This document shows, in pieces, positions 1-5,801 of a DNA stretch of 6,033 nt. Positions within the stretch are counted from its first letter, which is position 1, and each line of letters begins with the position of its first letter. The DNA is from Actinomycetota bacterium (GTDB lineage: Bacteria > Actinomycetota > Actinomycetes > S36-B12 > UBA10799). A program made the translations under genes and the position numbers. The notes under the pieces are model-generated. The model made no database searches, was not told the DNA's origin, and saw only the letters and a list, made by a program, of their open reading frames with translations. Location of the stretch: contig DMNR01000307.1 of assembly GCA_003452655.1 (NCBI GenBank), forward strand, positions 15,593 to 21,625, read 5' to 3'.

Positions 1-1232
1 GATATCGCGGCACCAAGGACCACGACGCCGAATGAGGTGCCCAGCGAGCTGGCAGCGCCTCGGTAAGCAGACACCATGCCGGACTGCCCTTCGGCGGATC
101 CGGCCATGACCGCGGCGTTGACGATGGTGATCGACCCAAAACCAAAGAGGCTAAATAGCGACGAGCTGATGACCAGCAGTATGAGAGGTGCCGTGGCAGT
201 CATCGCGACGAGCGTCAGCAGCGACAGTGCAAAGCCGGCCAGCATGATCTGACCTGCTCGGCCAGTTCCCCAATGCCGCATTAGCCAACTCGCGGCTACC
301 TTCGCACCGACCACCGCTGCGGCCTGCGCGGGAACTAGGTAGAGGGCAGCTCCAAGCACGCTCAAGCCGTATAGGTACTCAAGGCCGAGCGTGACGTAGG
401 TCAGGGTGTTCGCCATTGCGACGAGTGCGACTCCCGACAACAGCAGCAACATCGTTGGGCTGCGCAAGGGAGTCAGCGACAGTGACGTTGTGCGTGACGA
501 CTTGAGCAGGAGGGCGCAGGAGCCGATCGCGGCAACTGAGACCGCCGCCCAACACAAAGTCTCGGCCGATTGCCAGCCACCGTCGTTGACCCCGTTGATG
601 GTCTCGACGATTCCAGCAAGCGCAACGCCAGCGAGGATCGGAGTCCATAGTTCACCGACGGGAAGCGTGATCTTCTGTAGTCCGATCAGTTTCAAGATCG
701 CGATAGGGATGCCGAGACCAAGGATCGCCCAGAAGACGGGAACGATGCGCCAGGGAGCAACGCCGACCATCCAGCCGGTCAACACCGGCACGGCAAGGTA
801 GACAGCTGGGAAGACCATCCCGTAACTGGTGAATGCACTGACTCGCGCACGGCCTTCAGGGATTGAGGTTTGCAGGAGCCCGAGTGCGACGATTTGCATC
901 GCGGTGGCCGCCGCACCAGTGAGCAGGAGACCGATGCTCACTACTGCCATACCTGGCGCGATCGCGACCAGAATCGCTCCCGCGATGAAGGGCGCACTGG
1001 CAGCGAGCAGGACGCGGCGATGTCCGATGCGATCCCCAAGGCGACCAACGACAAACACGATCAGCAAAGACGCGATGCTGGGAATTGCCAACGCGGTGCC
1101 CGCTTGATCCTCGGTGAGTCCGAGATCGTCGAGCATGGGCGTCAGCATGAACGTCAAGCTCGCGCTCACCACGAAGGAGATACCAACGATCACGCATAGC
1201 GCGATGACGAGACGCTTCTGATCTGCGTTCAC
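1..1232 (-). CDS. DHA2-like major facilitator superfamily exporter (C-terminus outside window)
   Basis: This is an inner-membrane, probably proton-driven exporter; the substrate cannot be read from sequence. The reading frame is open from a GTG at 1232 to the window edge, giving 410 residues with no stop. Hydrophobic segments follow one another throughout: TM1 at about residues 8-30, TM2 at 45-63, TM3 at 74-93 and TM4 at 96-120. The loop after TM2 carries the MFS motif A (GRLGDRIGHRRV, residues 63-74). After TM6 there is an extra hydrophobic pair (about 195-212 and 224-243) separated by a DGGW sequence (217-220), which is typical of 14-segment DHA2 proteins rather than 12-segment ones. Motif C in TM5 is degenerate: around P149 the usual GPxxGG reads VPVLTG. 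The GTG is chosen because the stop of the upstream gene lies in the same frame only two codons earlier. No Shine-Dalgarno is visible, so translation is probably coupled to the upstream gene. Perhaps 50-100 residues are missing. Confidence 0.93.
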   Translation of the reverse strand, partial: MNADQKRLVIALCVIVGISFVVSASLTFMLTPMLDDLGLTEDQAGTALAIPSIASLLIVFVVGRLGDRIGHRRVLLAASAPFIAGAILVAIAPGMAVVSIGLLLTGAAATAMQIVALGLLQTSIPEGRARVSAFTSYGMVFPAVYLAVPVLTGWMVGVAPWRIVPVFWAILGLGIPIAILKLIGLQKITLPVGELWTPILAGVALAGIVETINGVNDGGWQSAETLCWAAVSVAAIGSCALLLKSSRTTSLSLTPLRSPTMLLLLSGVALVAMANTLTYVTLGLEYLYGLSVLGAALYLVPAQAAAVVGAKVAASWLMRHWGTGRAGQIMLAGFALSLLTLVAMTATAPLILLVISSSLFSLFGFGSITIVNAAVMAGSAEGQSGMVSAYRGAASSLGTSFGVVVLGAAI

Positions 1233-1238
1233 GTGTGC

Positions 1239-1922
1239 CTAGTCGGTCACCGTCTTCTTGAGGCTGGTTTGGAAGTAGACCTGGGTGTTGTACGAGTAGC
1301 CCGTGTTGCCGGTCGAGTTGCTGGCGCATTGCTGAGCCGATTCGCACAACTGCAATGTGGCTGAGCCTTTGGAGGCGGCCTCGTTCGGAGGCAGGGTCAC
1401 GCCATGAGCATTCTGCGGCAAAGTGGCCGGGTTCAAACGGGGGATCAAGATCTGAGGCTGACTCAATTGGAGGTCAGTCATAGTCGTGCTGTAAGACAAC
1501 CCAGTCAAGCTGTTCGATGCCTTGAAGAGCAAGTCGCACATGCCGGTGGGGCTGCATTCAGCAGCCTTCCGATCGATTTCCACTAGCGAAGAGTGAGAGC
1601 AATCGGTGGTCTGTTTCCCGTCGCCGGTCGTCAAGCTGATATCGAGCGTGGGCGGGGGGAACGAATCCGTTTGGCGTTGCGGACAACCGAGCTGAACCAC
1701 ATAGTTCTGTGGGGTCGGCGGATCGACATTAAGGACGACATCGCCCATGAATTCCACCTGATTGAAGTACTCGATATCACCCATGTCGTATTGGCTGTAT
1801 TGCCCGTTCTGCTGGCTCGGTGTGGCGGCCCAGGTTGGACTCGCAGCGACAGCGCTCAGCAGCAATCCGCCGACCACAATTGCTCCGACCCCGAGAACCT
1901 TGGATGCGCCCATACGCATCAT
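1239..1922 (-). CDS. Exported six-cysteine protein of unknown function
   Basis: I do not recognise this family. From the start chosen here the protein has 227 residues. It begins with a clear Sec signal peptide: a basic N-region (MMRMGASK), a hydrophobic core rich in V, G and L (about residues 10-27), and a probable signal peptidase I site after TWA (residue 32). There is no lipobox cysteine, so it is probably secreted or cell-wall associated rather than a lipoprotein. The mature part is rich in S, T, Q, N and P and holds six cysteines (80, 108, 123, 129, 193, 199), an even number compatible with three disulfides; CSPTGMC and CESAQQC form two close pairs. Alternating polar and hydrophobic residues suggest mostly beta structure. 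A longer ORF starts at 1952, adding ten residues, but the purine-rich AGAGGACAGG just upstream of 1922 and the more normal signal length favour 1922. It is the first gene of a two-gene operon with the MFS exporter, so it may bind or help deliver that exporter's cargo (inference). Confidence 0.85.
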   Translation of the reverse strand: MMRMGASKVLGVGAIVVGGLLLSAVAASPTWAATPSQQNGQYSQYDMGDIEYFNQVEFMGDVVLNVDPPTPQNYVVQLGCPQRQTDSFPPPTLDISLTTGDGKQTTDCSHSSLVEIDRKAAECSPTGMCDLLFKASNSLTGLSYSTTMTDLQLSQPQILIPRLNPATLPQNAHGVTLPPNEAASKGSATLQLCESAQQCASNSTGNTGYSYNTQVYFQTSLKKTVTD

Positions 1923-1929
1923 TGTGTGA

Positions 1930-1939
1930 CCTGTCCTCT
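1930..1939 (-). promoter_or_regulatory. Probable ribosome binding site for the secreted protein
   Basis: The minus strand reads AGAGGACAGG here; its AGG elements lie 7 and about 11 bases before the ATG at 1922. This supports the start at 1922 over the ATG at 1952. Two further in-frame ATGs at 1919 and 1913 lie slightly farther away, so the exact start within this cluster is not certain. Confidence 0.5.
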
Positions 1940-1988
1940 GCGTTTCGATCATGATGCTCGCTCGTTTGGCTTAACCGCATCCGAGCTG

Positions 1989-2016
1989 GAAGGACAATGG
2001 AATGAGCCGGTCCTTC
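1989..2016. repeat. 7-bp inverted repeat in the divergent spacer (possible operator)
   Basis: GAAGGAC (1989-1995) and GTCCTTC (2010-2016) are perfect inverted copies separated by 14 bases. They sit between the divergent starts at 1922 and 2069, where promoters for both directions would be expected. Such a dyad could be a repressor site controlling the secreted protein/exporter operon, but no regulator gene is present in the window and a 7-bp arm can arise by chance. I found no convincing -35/-10 pair in this spacer in either direction. Confidence 0.25.
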
Positions 2017-2068
2017 TCTTGGCAATGAAGCCTGACCTCAAGGGTGCTTCTGGCGTTAGCCTTCGCAG

Positions 2069-2431
2069 ATGCACGTTGATCCAGTCGAGCTTCCGTACGA
2101 CTACTACATGGTCTTCGAGAGCGTTTCTTCTGTCATGCCGTCTGTGGACTGCGTTTTGCGCGCGTACAACTGGTCAGAGGGTGCCCTCGATGCCATCGTC
2201 AAAATGACGTGGACGAAGCCACCCTTGAATGTGAATGTGAGGATCGGGTCCGCGGGACCCGGCAGAACCACTGTCTTCATCCGGTCAGTCGTCTCATCTT
2301 TTCGGGTTGCCGACAAGGGCAGGCCCCAGCTAGTTGCGGATGCATTGCTTGCCGAATTGGTGAAGTACCTCGCTGCCTGGCAAGCGGAGATTGACGCGGC
2401 TAACCCACCTGTGGTGCCAGCGAACCCGTAA
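2069..2431 (+). CDS. Small cytosolic protein of unknown function
   Basis: A 120-residue soluble protein with no signal peptide or membrane segment. The pattern looks like a compact alpha/beta domain: an N-terminal strand, a helix around residues 14-24, alternating strands around 39-48 and 53-73 (NVNVRIG, then TTVFIRSVVSS), and a C-terminal helix (86-108) followed by a proline-rich tail. The layout of a strand pair with GPG turn, an IRS strand and a helix after a charged DKGR turn resembles small actinobacterial domains that carry a W..N..V.V...G.G.T.V.IRS pattern; I recall the pattern but cannot name a characterised family. The frame opens after a stop at 2057-2059, so ATG 2069 is the first possible start. 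There is no Shine-Dalgarno before it, which suggests a leaderless transcript or the later ATG at 2108, although starting there would remove the first strand. It converges with the next gene, leaving 32 bases and no obvious terminator. Confidence 0.65.
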   Translation: MHVDPVELPYDYYMVFESVSSVMPSVDCVLRAYNWSEGALDAIVKMTWTKPPLNVNVRIGSAGPGRTTVFIRSVVSSFRVADKGRPQLVADALLAELVKYLAAWQAEIDAANPPVVPANP

Positions 2432-2463
2432 CCACCGGCGATCGTGTGCACCGCGATGCGGCG

Positions 2464-3177
2464 TCAGTGACGCTTGGTGCCAGGCTTCGTGACGAGAGCC
2501 TGTCGATACGCACGCTCCACTGCTGACGCGAACTCGTTGCGTGCCCCGGCAAACACAGCTAGCGCGAGGTCGAAGCAAAAACGCACCTCATCGGACTGTT
2601 CGGCCGAATAGACGAGCCTCGAAACTAGTTGATCATCGGCTCCCAGCAGTTCAGTCCACGGCCTGTTGGCGCAATGTGAGAATGCACCCAACGTCGACAG
2701 GGGCCAGTCAAGGACTTGCATACTGCCCTGGAATAGGAAGCGCTGATCGGTGACGACCAATGTTCCGATGTCGGTCGGAGTCGGCGCCGATTGATTCGTG
2801 TCGTAGGTGCCGGCGGTGGGTGCGCCAAGAATCCTCGGACCAACGTACTCGGGGACACTCCCACCGTTGAAGAGTCTGTCGTTAGCGGTGTTCGGGCGTT
2901 TGACCAAGGACACCGCCGGCAGCTGGAGGTAGACGTGTTCGTCGGTCTGAGTCGTGAATTCGCCGGTTGCTGAAGGTTCGATTCCCTGCCAGTCGCGGGC
3001 TCGTTGAGCGATATCAGCAAGTTGCGAAACATGTGCCTGCCAGTGCGCCAGATTGACTTCCAGTGAACCCGCGTGCGCACCGCGAGGCAGCTTGGATTCA
3101 ACCGGCGGAGTCGACGATGACGTGTTTGCGGTTCCGTTCATTGAGGAAACGTAGCGTGCGTTTTCATGATCGTCCAT
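2464..3177 (-). CDS. PH-like domain protein of unknown function
   Basis: A 237-residue soluble protein. Residues 1-40 are polar and probably disordered (rich in S, T, N, P). Residues 40-65 are predicted helical. The core at about 136-165 reads DIGTLVVTDQRFLFQGS followed by a DWPL turn, which matches the beta-strand pattern of bacterial PH-like/GRAM-like domains (a 'GTLxxTxxRxxFxG' strand pair followed by a tryptophan strand). A further strand-helix unit follows (196-228: EVRFCFDLALAVF, then an amphipathic helix), the usual end of such a domain. Proteins of this type are widespread in actinobacteria; they are thought to bind lipids or peptides, but the role here is unknown. Just before the core lies LPAVSLVKRP (86-95), which may be a first strand. 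The start at 3177 has no visible Shine-Dalgarno; ATG 3141 (residue 13) is an alternative and lies inside the disordered part. It is divergent from the hemerythrin gene and convergent with the gene before it. Confidence 0.75.
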   Translation of the reverse strand: MDDHENARYVSSMNGTANTSSSTPPVESKLPRGAHAGSLEVNLAHWQAHVSQLADIAQRARDWQGIEPSATGEFTTQTDEHVYLQLPAVSLVKRPNTANDRLFNGGSVPEYVGPRILGAPTAGTYDTNQSAPTPTDIGTLVVTDQRFLFQGSMQVLDWPLSTLGAFSHCANRPWTELLGADDQLVSRLVYSAEQSDEVRFCFDLALAVFAGARNEFASAVERAYRQALVTKPGTKRH

Positions 3178-3217
3178 TGCTGCCGACGCGATGTGCAGCG
3201 GCGTTTGCTCGGACTAT

Positions 3218-3223
3218 TAGAGT
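3218..3223 (+). promoter_or_regulatory. Candidate -10 element for the hemerythrin-like gene
   Basis: TAGAGT fits the TAnnnT form of actinobacterial -10 boxes. It would place the transcript start near 3230 and leave a short leader carrying the ribosome binding site. No matching -35 is visible about 17 bases upstream, so support is weak. The whole spacer between this gene and the divergent PH-like gene is only 78 bases and must hold both promoters. Confidence 0.25.
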
Positions 3224-3243
3224 CACCAGGTAATTGACACAGC

Positions 3244-3250
3244 GAGGGAG
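3244..3250 (+). promoter_or_regulatory. Ribosome binding site of the hemerythrin-like gene
   Basis: GAGGGAG ends five bases before ATG 3256. This spacing decides for 3256 over the second in-frame ATG at 3265. Confidence 0.7.
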
Positions 3251-3255
3251 ACCCA

Positions 3256-3885
3256 ATGTCGGCGATGAGCGATACGAGCATGAATACGAACATGCATGCG
3301 GCGTTCAAGCGTGAAATTCGCAGAGTTCAATCTGGTCTGGCCAAGGCAGATCTGGCAGACGGTGCTGCTCGCGACAATTTGCTGCGGCGCTATGACTTCT
3401 TCTCCGAGACCCTTCACCATCACCACAAAGGAGAGGACACTTACCTCTTTGAACGGGTCAAGCCAAAAGCAGATCCGAGCGAGGTCGCGGTTCTCGATCA
3501 GATGGAAGCTGAACACGGCGAACTATTGGAGATCCTCACGACGGTCGATACAGGTTTCAAGTCCCTGTCCGATGCCACGGACAAGGACGTTCTTAATGAT
3601 CAACTGGACGCTCTGTTTACGGTGTTGAGTCAACACTGTGAGCATGAAGAGACGCAGGGGATCGGAATCGTCCAGCGGTACATCACGCAGGCCGACATGA
3701 AGGAGTTCATGAAGTTCACCCGCGACGCAGCGCAGGCGAATCTTGTGCTCCCCTGGGTTTGTGATGGCGCAGAACCCGCCGTCTCGTCCCAGGTATGGGG
3801 GATGATCCCCGGACCCGTCCGGTTGTTCCTCAAACCTACGATGACGCGCAAGTACGACACTTTCTCGCAGGAGTGTGGGGTTTAG
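3256..3885 (+). CDS. Hemerythrin-like HHE cation-binding protein
   Basis: A 209-residue cytosolic protein with a four-helix bundle expected to hold a non-haem di-iron centre that binds O2 or related small molecules. Visible candidate ligands, in family order, are H14 on helix 1; the HHHHKGED run (54-61) on helix 2 with E60; H87 in EAEHGEL on helix 3; and QHCEHEE (126-132) on helix 4. The bundle fills about residues 12-160. The last 45 residues form a tail (LPWVCDG, then a proline-containing hydrophobic stretch and a terminal TFSQECGV) like the tails I recall in mycobacterial hemerythrin-like proteins, some of which are linked to peroxide or nitric-oxide responses. Two cysteines in the tail (169, 207) and one next to the ligands (128) could make it redox sensitive (inference). 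It is a single gene with its own ribosome binding site and a hairpin after it. Function in oxygen, NO or iron handling is inferred from family only. Confidence 0.9.
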   Translation: MSAMSDTSMNTNMHAAFKREIRRVQSGLAKADLADGAARDNLLRRYDFFSETLHHHHKGEDTYLFERVKPKADPSEVAVLDQMEAEHGELLEILTTVDTGFKSLSDATDKDVLNDQLDALFTVLSQHCEHEETQGIGIVQRYITQADMKEFMKFTRDAAQANLVLPWVCDGAEPAVSSQVWGMIPGPVRLFLKPTMTRKYDTFSQECGV

Positions 3886-3897
3886 AGCGTCAGCCGT

Positions 3898-3939
3898 TCA
3901 ATCGACCAGCTGGCGGCGTCTGCGATGCTGGTTGACTGA
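3898..3939 (+). terminator. Hairpin after the hemerythrin-like gene, possible terminator
   Basis: The arms 3898-3910 (TCAATCGACCAGC) and 3927-3939 (GCTGGTTGACTGA) pair over 13 positions with one A-C mismatch and one G-U pair; the loop is 16 bases. It starts 12 bases after the stop codon. There is no U-tract behind it, only a short TTT at 3944-3946, so it is not a classical intrinsic terminator, although actinobacterial terminators often lack U-tracts. It may instead be a protein-binding dyad upstream of the next gene. Confidence 0.4.
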
Positions 3940-3957
3940 GTACTTTCTGCTCGCAGC

Positions 3958-3963
3958 TAGCAT
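3958..3963 (+). promoter_or_regulatory. Candidate -10 element for a leaderless Vps62-like gene
   Basis: TAGCAT (TAnnnT) lies eight bases before ATG 3972, the distance expected if transcription starts at or next to the start codon. The gene has no Shine-Dalgarno, which agrees with a leaderless message. TTGACT at 3932-3937 would be a -35, but the 20-base spacer is too long to be convincing. Confidence 0.3.
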
Positions 3964-3971
3964 CGGTCGTT

Positions 3972-5744
3972 ATGGGCGACCTTGAACTGCTGCGTCGCTT
4001 TGAGCCAGTGATCAAGTACACCCAGGGTGAGCTATTCCTGCCTGCGCCGGTGGAGGACTATCTACGTGGCGCGGCACTTTATGTGAACACCAAAGGCAAA
4101 CGCAAGGCTCAACAACTTGCGCCTCCGGGGACCCTCGATCCGGCTCGTCTCGCACGATTAGGGCACGAGACTGAGAGCAAGCGCACCTATCTGCAGTTTG
4201 TGGAACGACCGATGTCGCGCCGTGAATACAAACAATGGCGAAAGGGCGCAGATCGCCCGAAGTTCAAAGCGAGCAGTCGGTTTGCCTCAGTTGGCCTGTT
4301 GTCTCGGTTGATCGACACGGTGATGCGACTGACGCTGCTACTGCGCGGCCGGGTACCCGGCGGCTACGCCGCGGCCGCGCACCAGCAGATCGGTAAGCAG
4401 TCCAGCTTCGCCTACTACGGACACGTCACGAGAGATGCTGGATACGTGGTGCTGCAGTACTGGTACCTCTACGCGATGAATGACTGGCGCTCAACCTTCG
4501 GAGGCGTTAACGATCATGAAGCGGATTGGGAACAGGTCACGATCTTCCTGGTAGACCATGGAGAGGATCGGGAACCAGAGCCTGCGTGGGTGGCGTTTTC
4601 GTCGCACGACGAAGTTGGCGACGATCTGCGGCGCAGATGGGATGACCCCGACATTACTTTCGTCGACGGCACGCATCCCGTCGTCTACGCCGGTGCTGGT
4701 TCACACTCGGGTGCTTACCTGCCGGGTGAATATGTGACTTCGGTGGGTGTGCCACTGCCAACTCTCATCGAACGACTCCGACGCAACCTCGCTCGGCTCC
4801 TGCCCTGGGGCGATGGTGGCGATGAGGTCATTGGAATTCCCTATATCGACTATCGACGCGGCGATGGCGATTCAGTAGGACCCGGCCAGGATCGGCAGTG
4901 GTCGCCGACCGTCATTACAGATCAGACTCCGTGGGTTCGGGACTATCGCGGATTGTGGGGCTTGGATACGCAGGATCCGCTTGGTGGGGAGCGCGCCCCG
5001 GCGGGACCACGGTATGACCGCGACGGGACTGTCCGGGATTCGTGGCGACAGCCGGTCGCTTGGGCCGGGTTGGACAAAGAGGCGCCCACCGCACACGAAG
5101 CAACCGCGGAACTTGAGGCACTGCGCGAATCCGTCCTCGAGGAAAGTGGACGCGTTAGTCGCGAGTTAGAGGAGGCCCGAAACAGGCTTCGTGGTGCGCG
5201 CAGTGCGGACCGAACGGCTGGGCGAGATGCCCGGCATCCATCGAAGCGAGTAGCGGAGCTGACCGCAGCGGTTGAGGCACTGCGCCAGCAGGCGACCGAC
5301 CTCGGCGAAGATCTCGATGCCGTTGATCGAGCGCTGTCTCGCCCCGACGTCATTGAGGCGGCACACTCTCATCTACGGCACCGCGCGATGCCGCTGGAGG
5401 CGGCCGACATCCGTGGCGTGCGCGATCGGCTGCTGCGAATCTGGGCCGCCGCATCGGCATCGTTACTCATGGGGGCTGCCGGATTGCTGCTGCTGCTCGG
5501 CTATCGCAACATCGTCGGCGCGCTGCTGATTCTTGTTGTGGTCATGGTGGTGATCGAGGCATTTCTGCGAGGCCGCCTCGTGCACCTGATTGCCAACGTG
5601 GTGGTGGCCATCGTGATCATCATTGTGCTGATGGCGATTGTGTCTGTGATTCTTGGAAACTTCGCACAAGGCCTTGGAGTCTTGCTGCTGTTGGCCGCGG
5701 TCTATATGGGCTGGCAGACTTTCAAGGAAGGTGCACGAACGTGA
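3972..5744 (+). CDS. Vps62/DUF946-like domain protein with coiled coil and four C-terminal membrane segments
   Basis: A 590-residue membrane protein. Residues 8-32 (RFEPVIKYTQGELFLPAPVE and onward) and 157-255 match the bacterial Vps62/DUF946 type: an aromatic strand (QYWYLYAMND, 162-171), NDHEADWEQVTIFL (180-193), a SSHDE turn (210-214), and HPVVYAGAGSHSGAYLPGEY (235-254). The conserved H, D, E and W in HEADWE and the histidines in SHDE and GSHSGAY could form an active or metal site, but no activity is established for bacterial members; the yeast namesake acts in vacuolar trafficking. Residues 375-456 are charged and predicted coiled coil. Four hydrophobic segments follow (about 491-510, 512-530, 538-562, 564-581), so the large N-terminal part is most likely cytosolic and tethered to the membrane. 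A stop at 3933-3935 and no other start codon before 3972 fix the start. The next gene begins 57 bases later on the same strand, so the two could be co-transcribed. Domain assignment is by recalled motifs; function unknown. Confidence 0.88.
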   Translation: MGDLELLRRFEPVIKYTQGELFLPAPVEDYLRGAALYVNTKGKRKAQQLAPPGTLDPARLARLGHETESKRTYLQFVERPMSRREYKQWRKGADRPKFKASSRFASVGLLSRLIDTVMRLTLLLRGRVPGGYAAAAHQQIGKQSSFAYYGHVTRDAGYVVLQYWYLYAMNDWRSTFGGVNDHEADWEQVTIFLVDHGEDREPEPAWVAFSSHDEVGDDLRRRWDDPDITFVDGTHPVVYAGAGSHSGAYLPGEYVTSVGVPLPTLIERLRRNLARLLPWGDGGDEVIGIPYIDYRRGDGDSVGPGQDRQWSPTVITDQTPWVRDYRGLWGLDTQDPLGGERAPAGPRYDRDGTVRDSWRQPVAWAGLDKEAPTAHEATAELEALRESVLEESGRVSRELEEARNRLRGARSADRTAGRDARHPSKRVAELTAAVEALRQQATDLGEDLDAVDRALSRPDVIEAAHSHLRHRAMPLEAADIRGVRDRLLRIWAAASASLLMGAAGLLLLLGYRNIVGALLILVVVMVVIEAFLRGRLVHLIANVVVAIVIIIVLMAIVSVILGNFAQGLGVLLLLAAVYMGWQTFKEGART

Positions 5745-5788
5745 CGACATCAGGCGCCGACATCGAGTCCTGACCGCTGAATACACCC

Positions 5789-5795
5789 AGGAGAG
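5789..5795 (+). promoter_or_regulatory. Ribosome binding site of the reductase-like gene
   Basis: AGGAGAG lies six bases before ATG 5802, the strongest Shine-Dalgarno in the window. It fixes the start of the last gene and shows that it can be translated independently of the gene upstream. Confidence 0.8.
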
Positions 5796-5801
5796 AAACT
5801 G

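Noticed and set aside
406..801. 131-codon plus-strand ORF
   Set aside because: It is antisense to the exporter, whose continuous membrane segments and motif A show that the minus strand is coding.
856..1347. 163-codon minus-strand ORF across the exporter/secreted-protein junction
   Set aside because: It overlaps both real genes in another frame and its translation is rich in R, H and S as expected of a shadow frame.
1239..1922. Secreted protein as a lipoprotein like LprG
   Set aside because: No cysteine occurs at or near the end of the signal peptide; the first cysteine is at residue 80.
1593..2207. 204-codon plus-strand ORF
   Set aside because: It lies opposite the secreted-protein gene and runs over the divergent spacer; its translation is irregular in composition, while the opposite strand encodes a clear signal peptide.
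2104..2451. 115-codon minus-strand ORF opposite the small gene at 2069-2431
   Set aside because: The plus-strand protein has a regular strand/helix pattern and family-like core; the minus-strand product does not. Confidence in this choice is moderate.
3234..3239. Perfect TTGACA resembling a -35 box
   Set aside because: It lies only 16 bases before ATG 3256 on top of the ribosome binding site region, with no -10 possible at the right distance upstream of the gene.
5463..5786. Histidine- and glutamine-rich minus-strand ORF
   Set aside because: It is the antisense of the valine/leucine-rich membrane segments of the Vps62-like protein, which produces H, Q and N codons by complement.
5745..5801. 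Terminator between the Vps62-like and reductase-like genes
   Set aside because: Only a 5-bp TCAGG/CCTGA pairing with a 14-base loop is present and there is no U-tract, so it is not distinguishable from chance.
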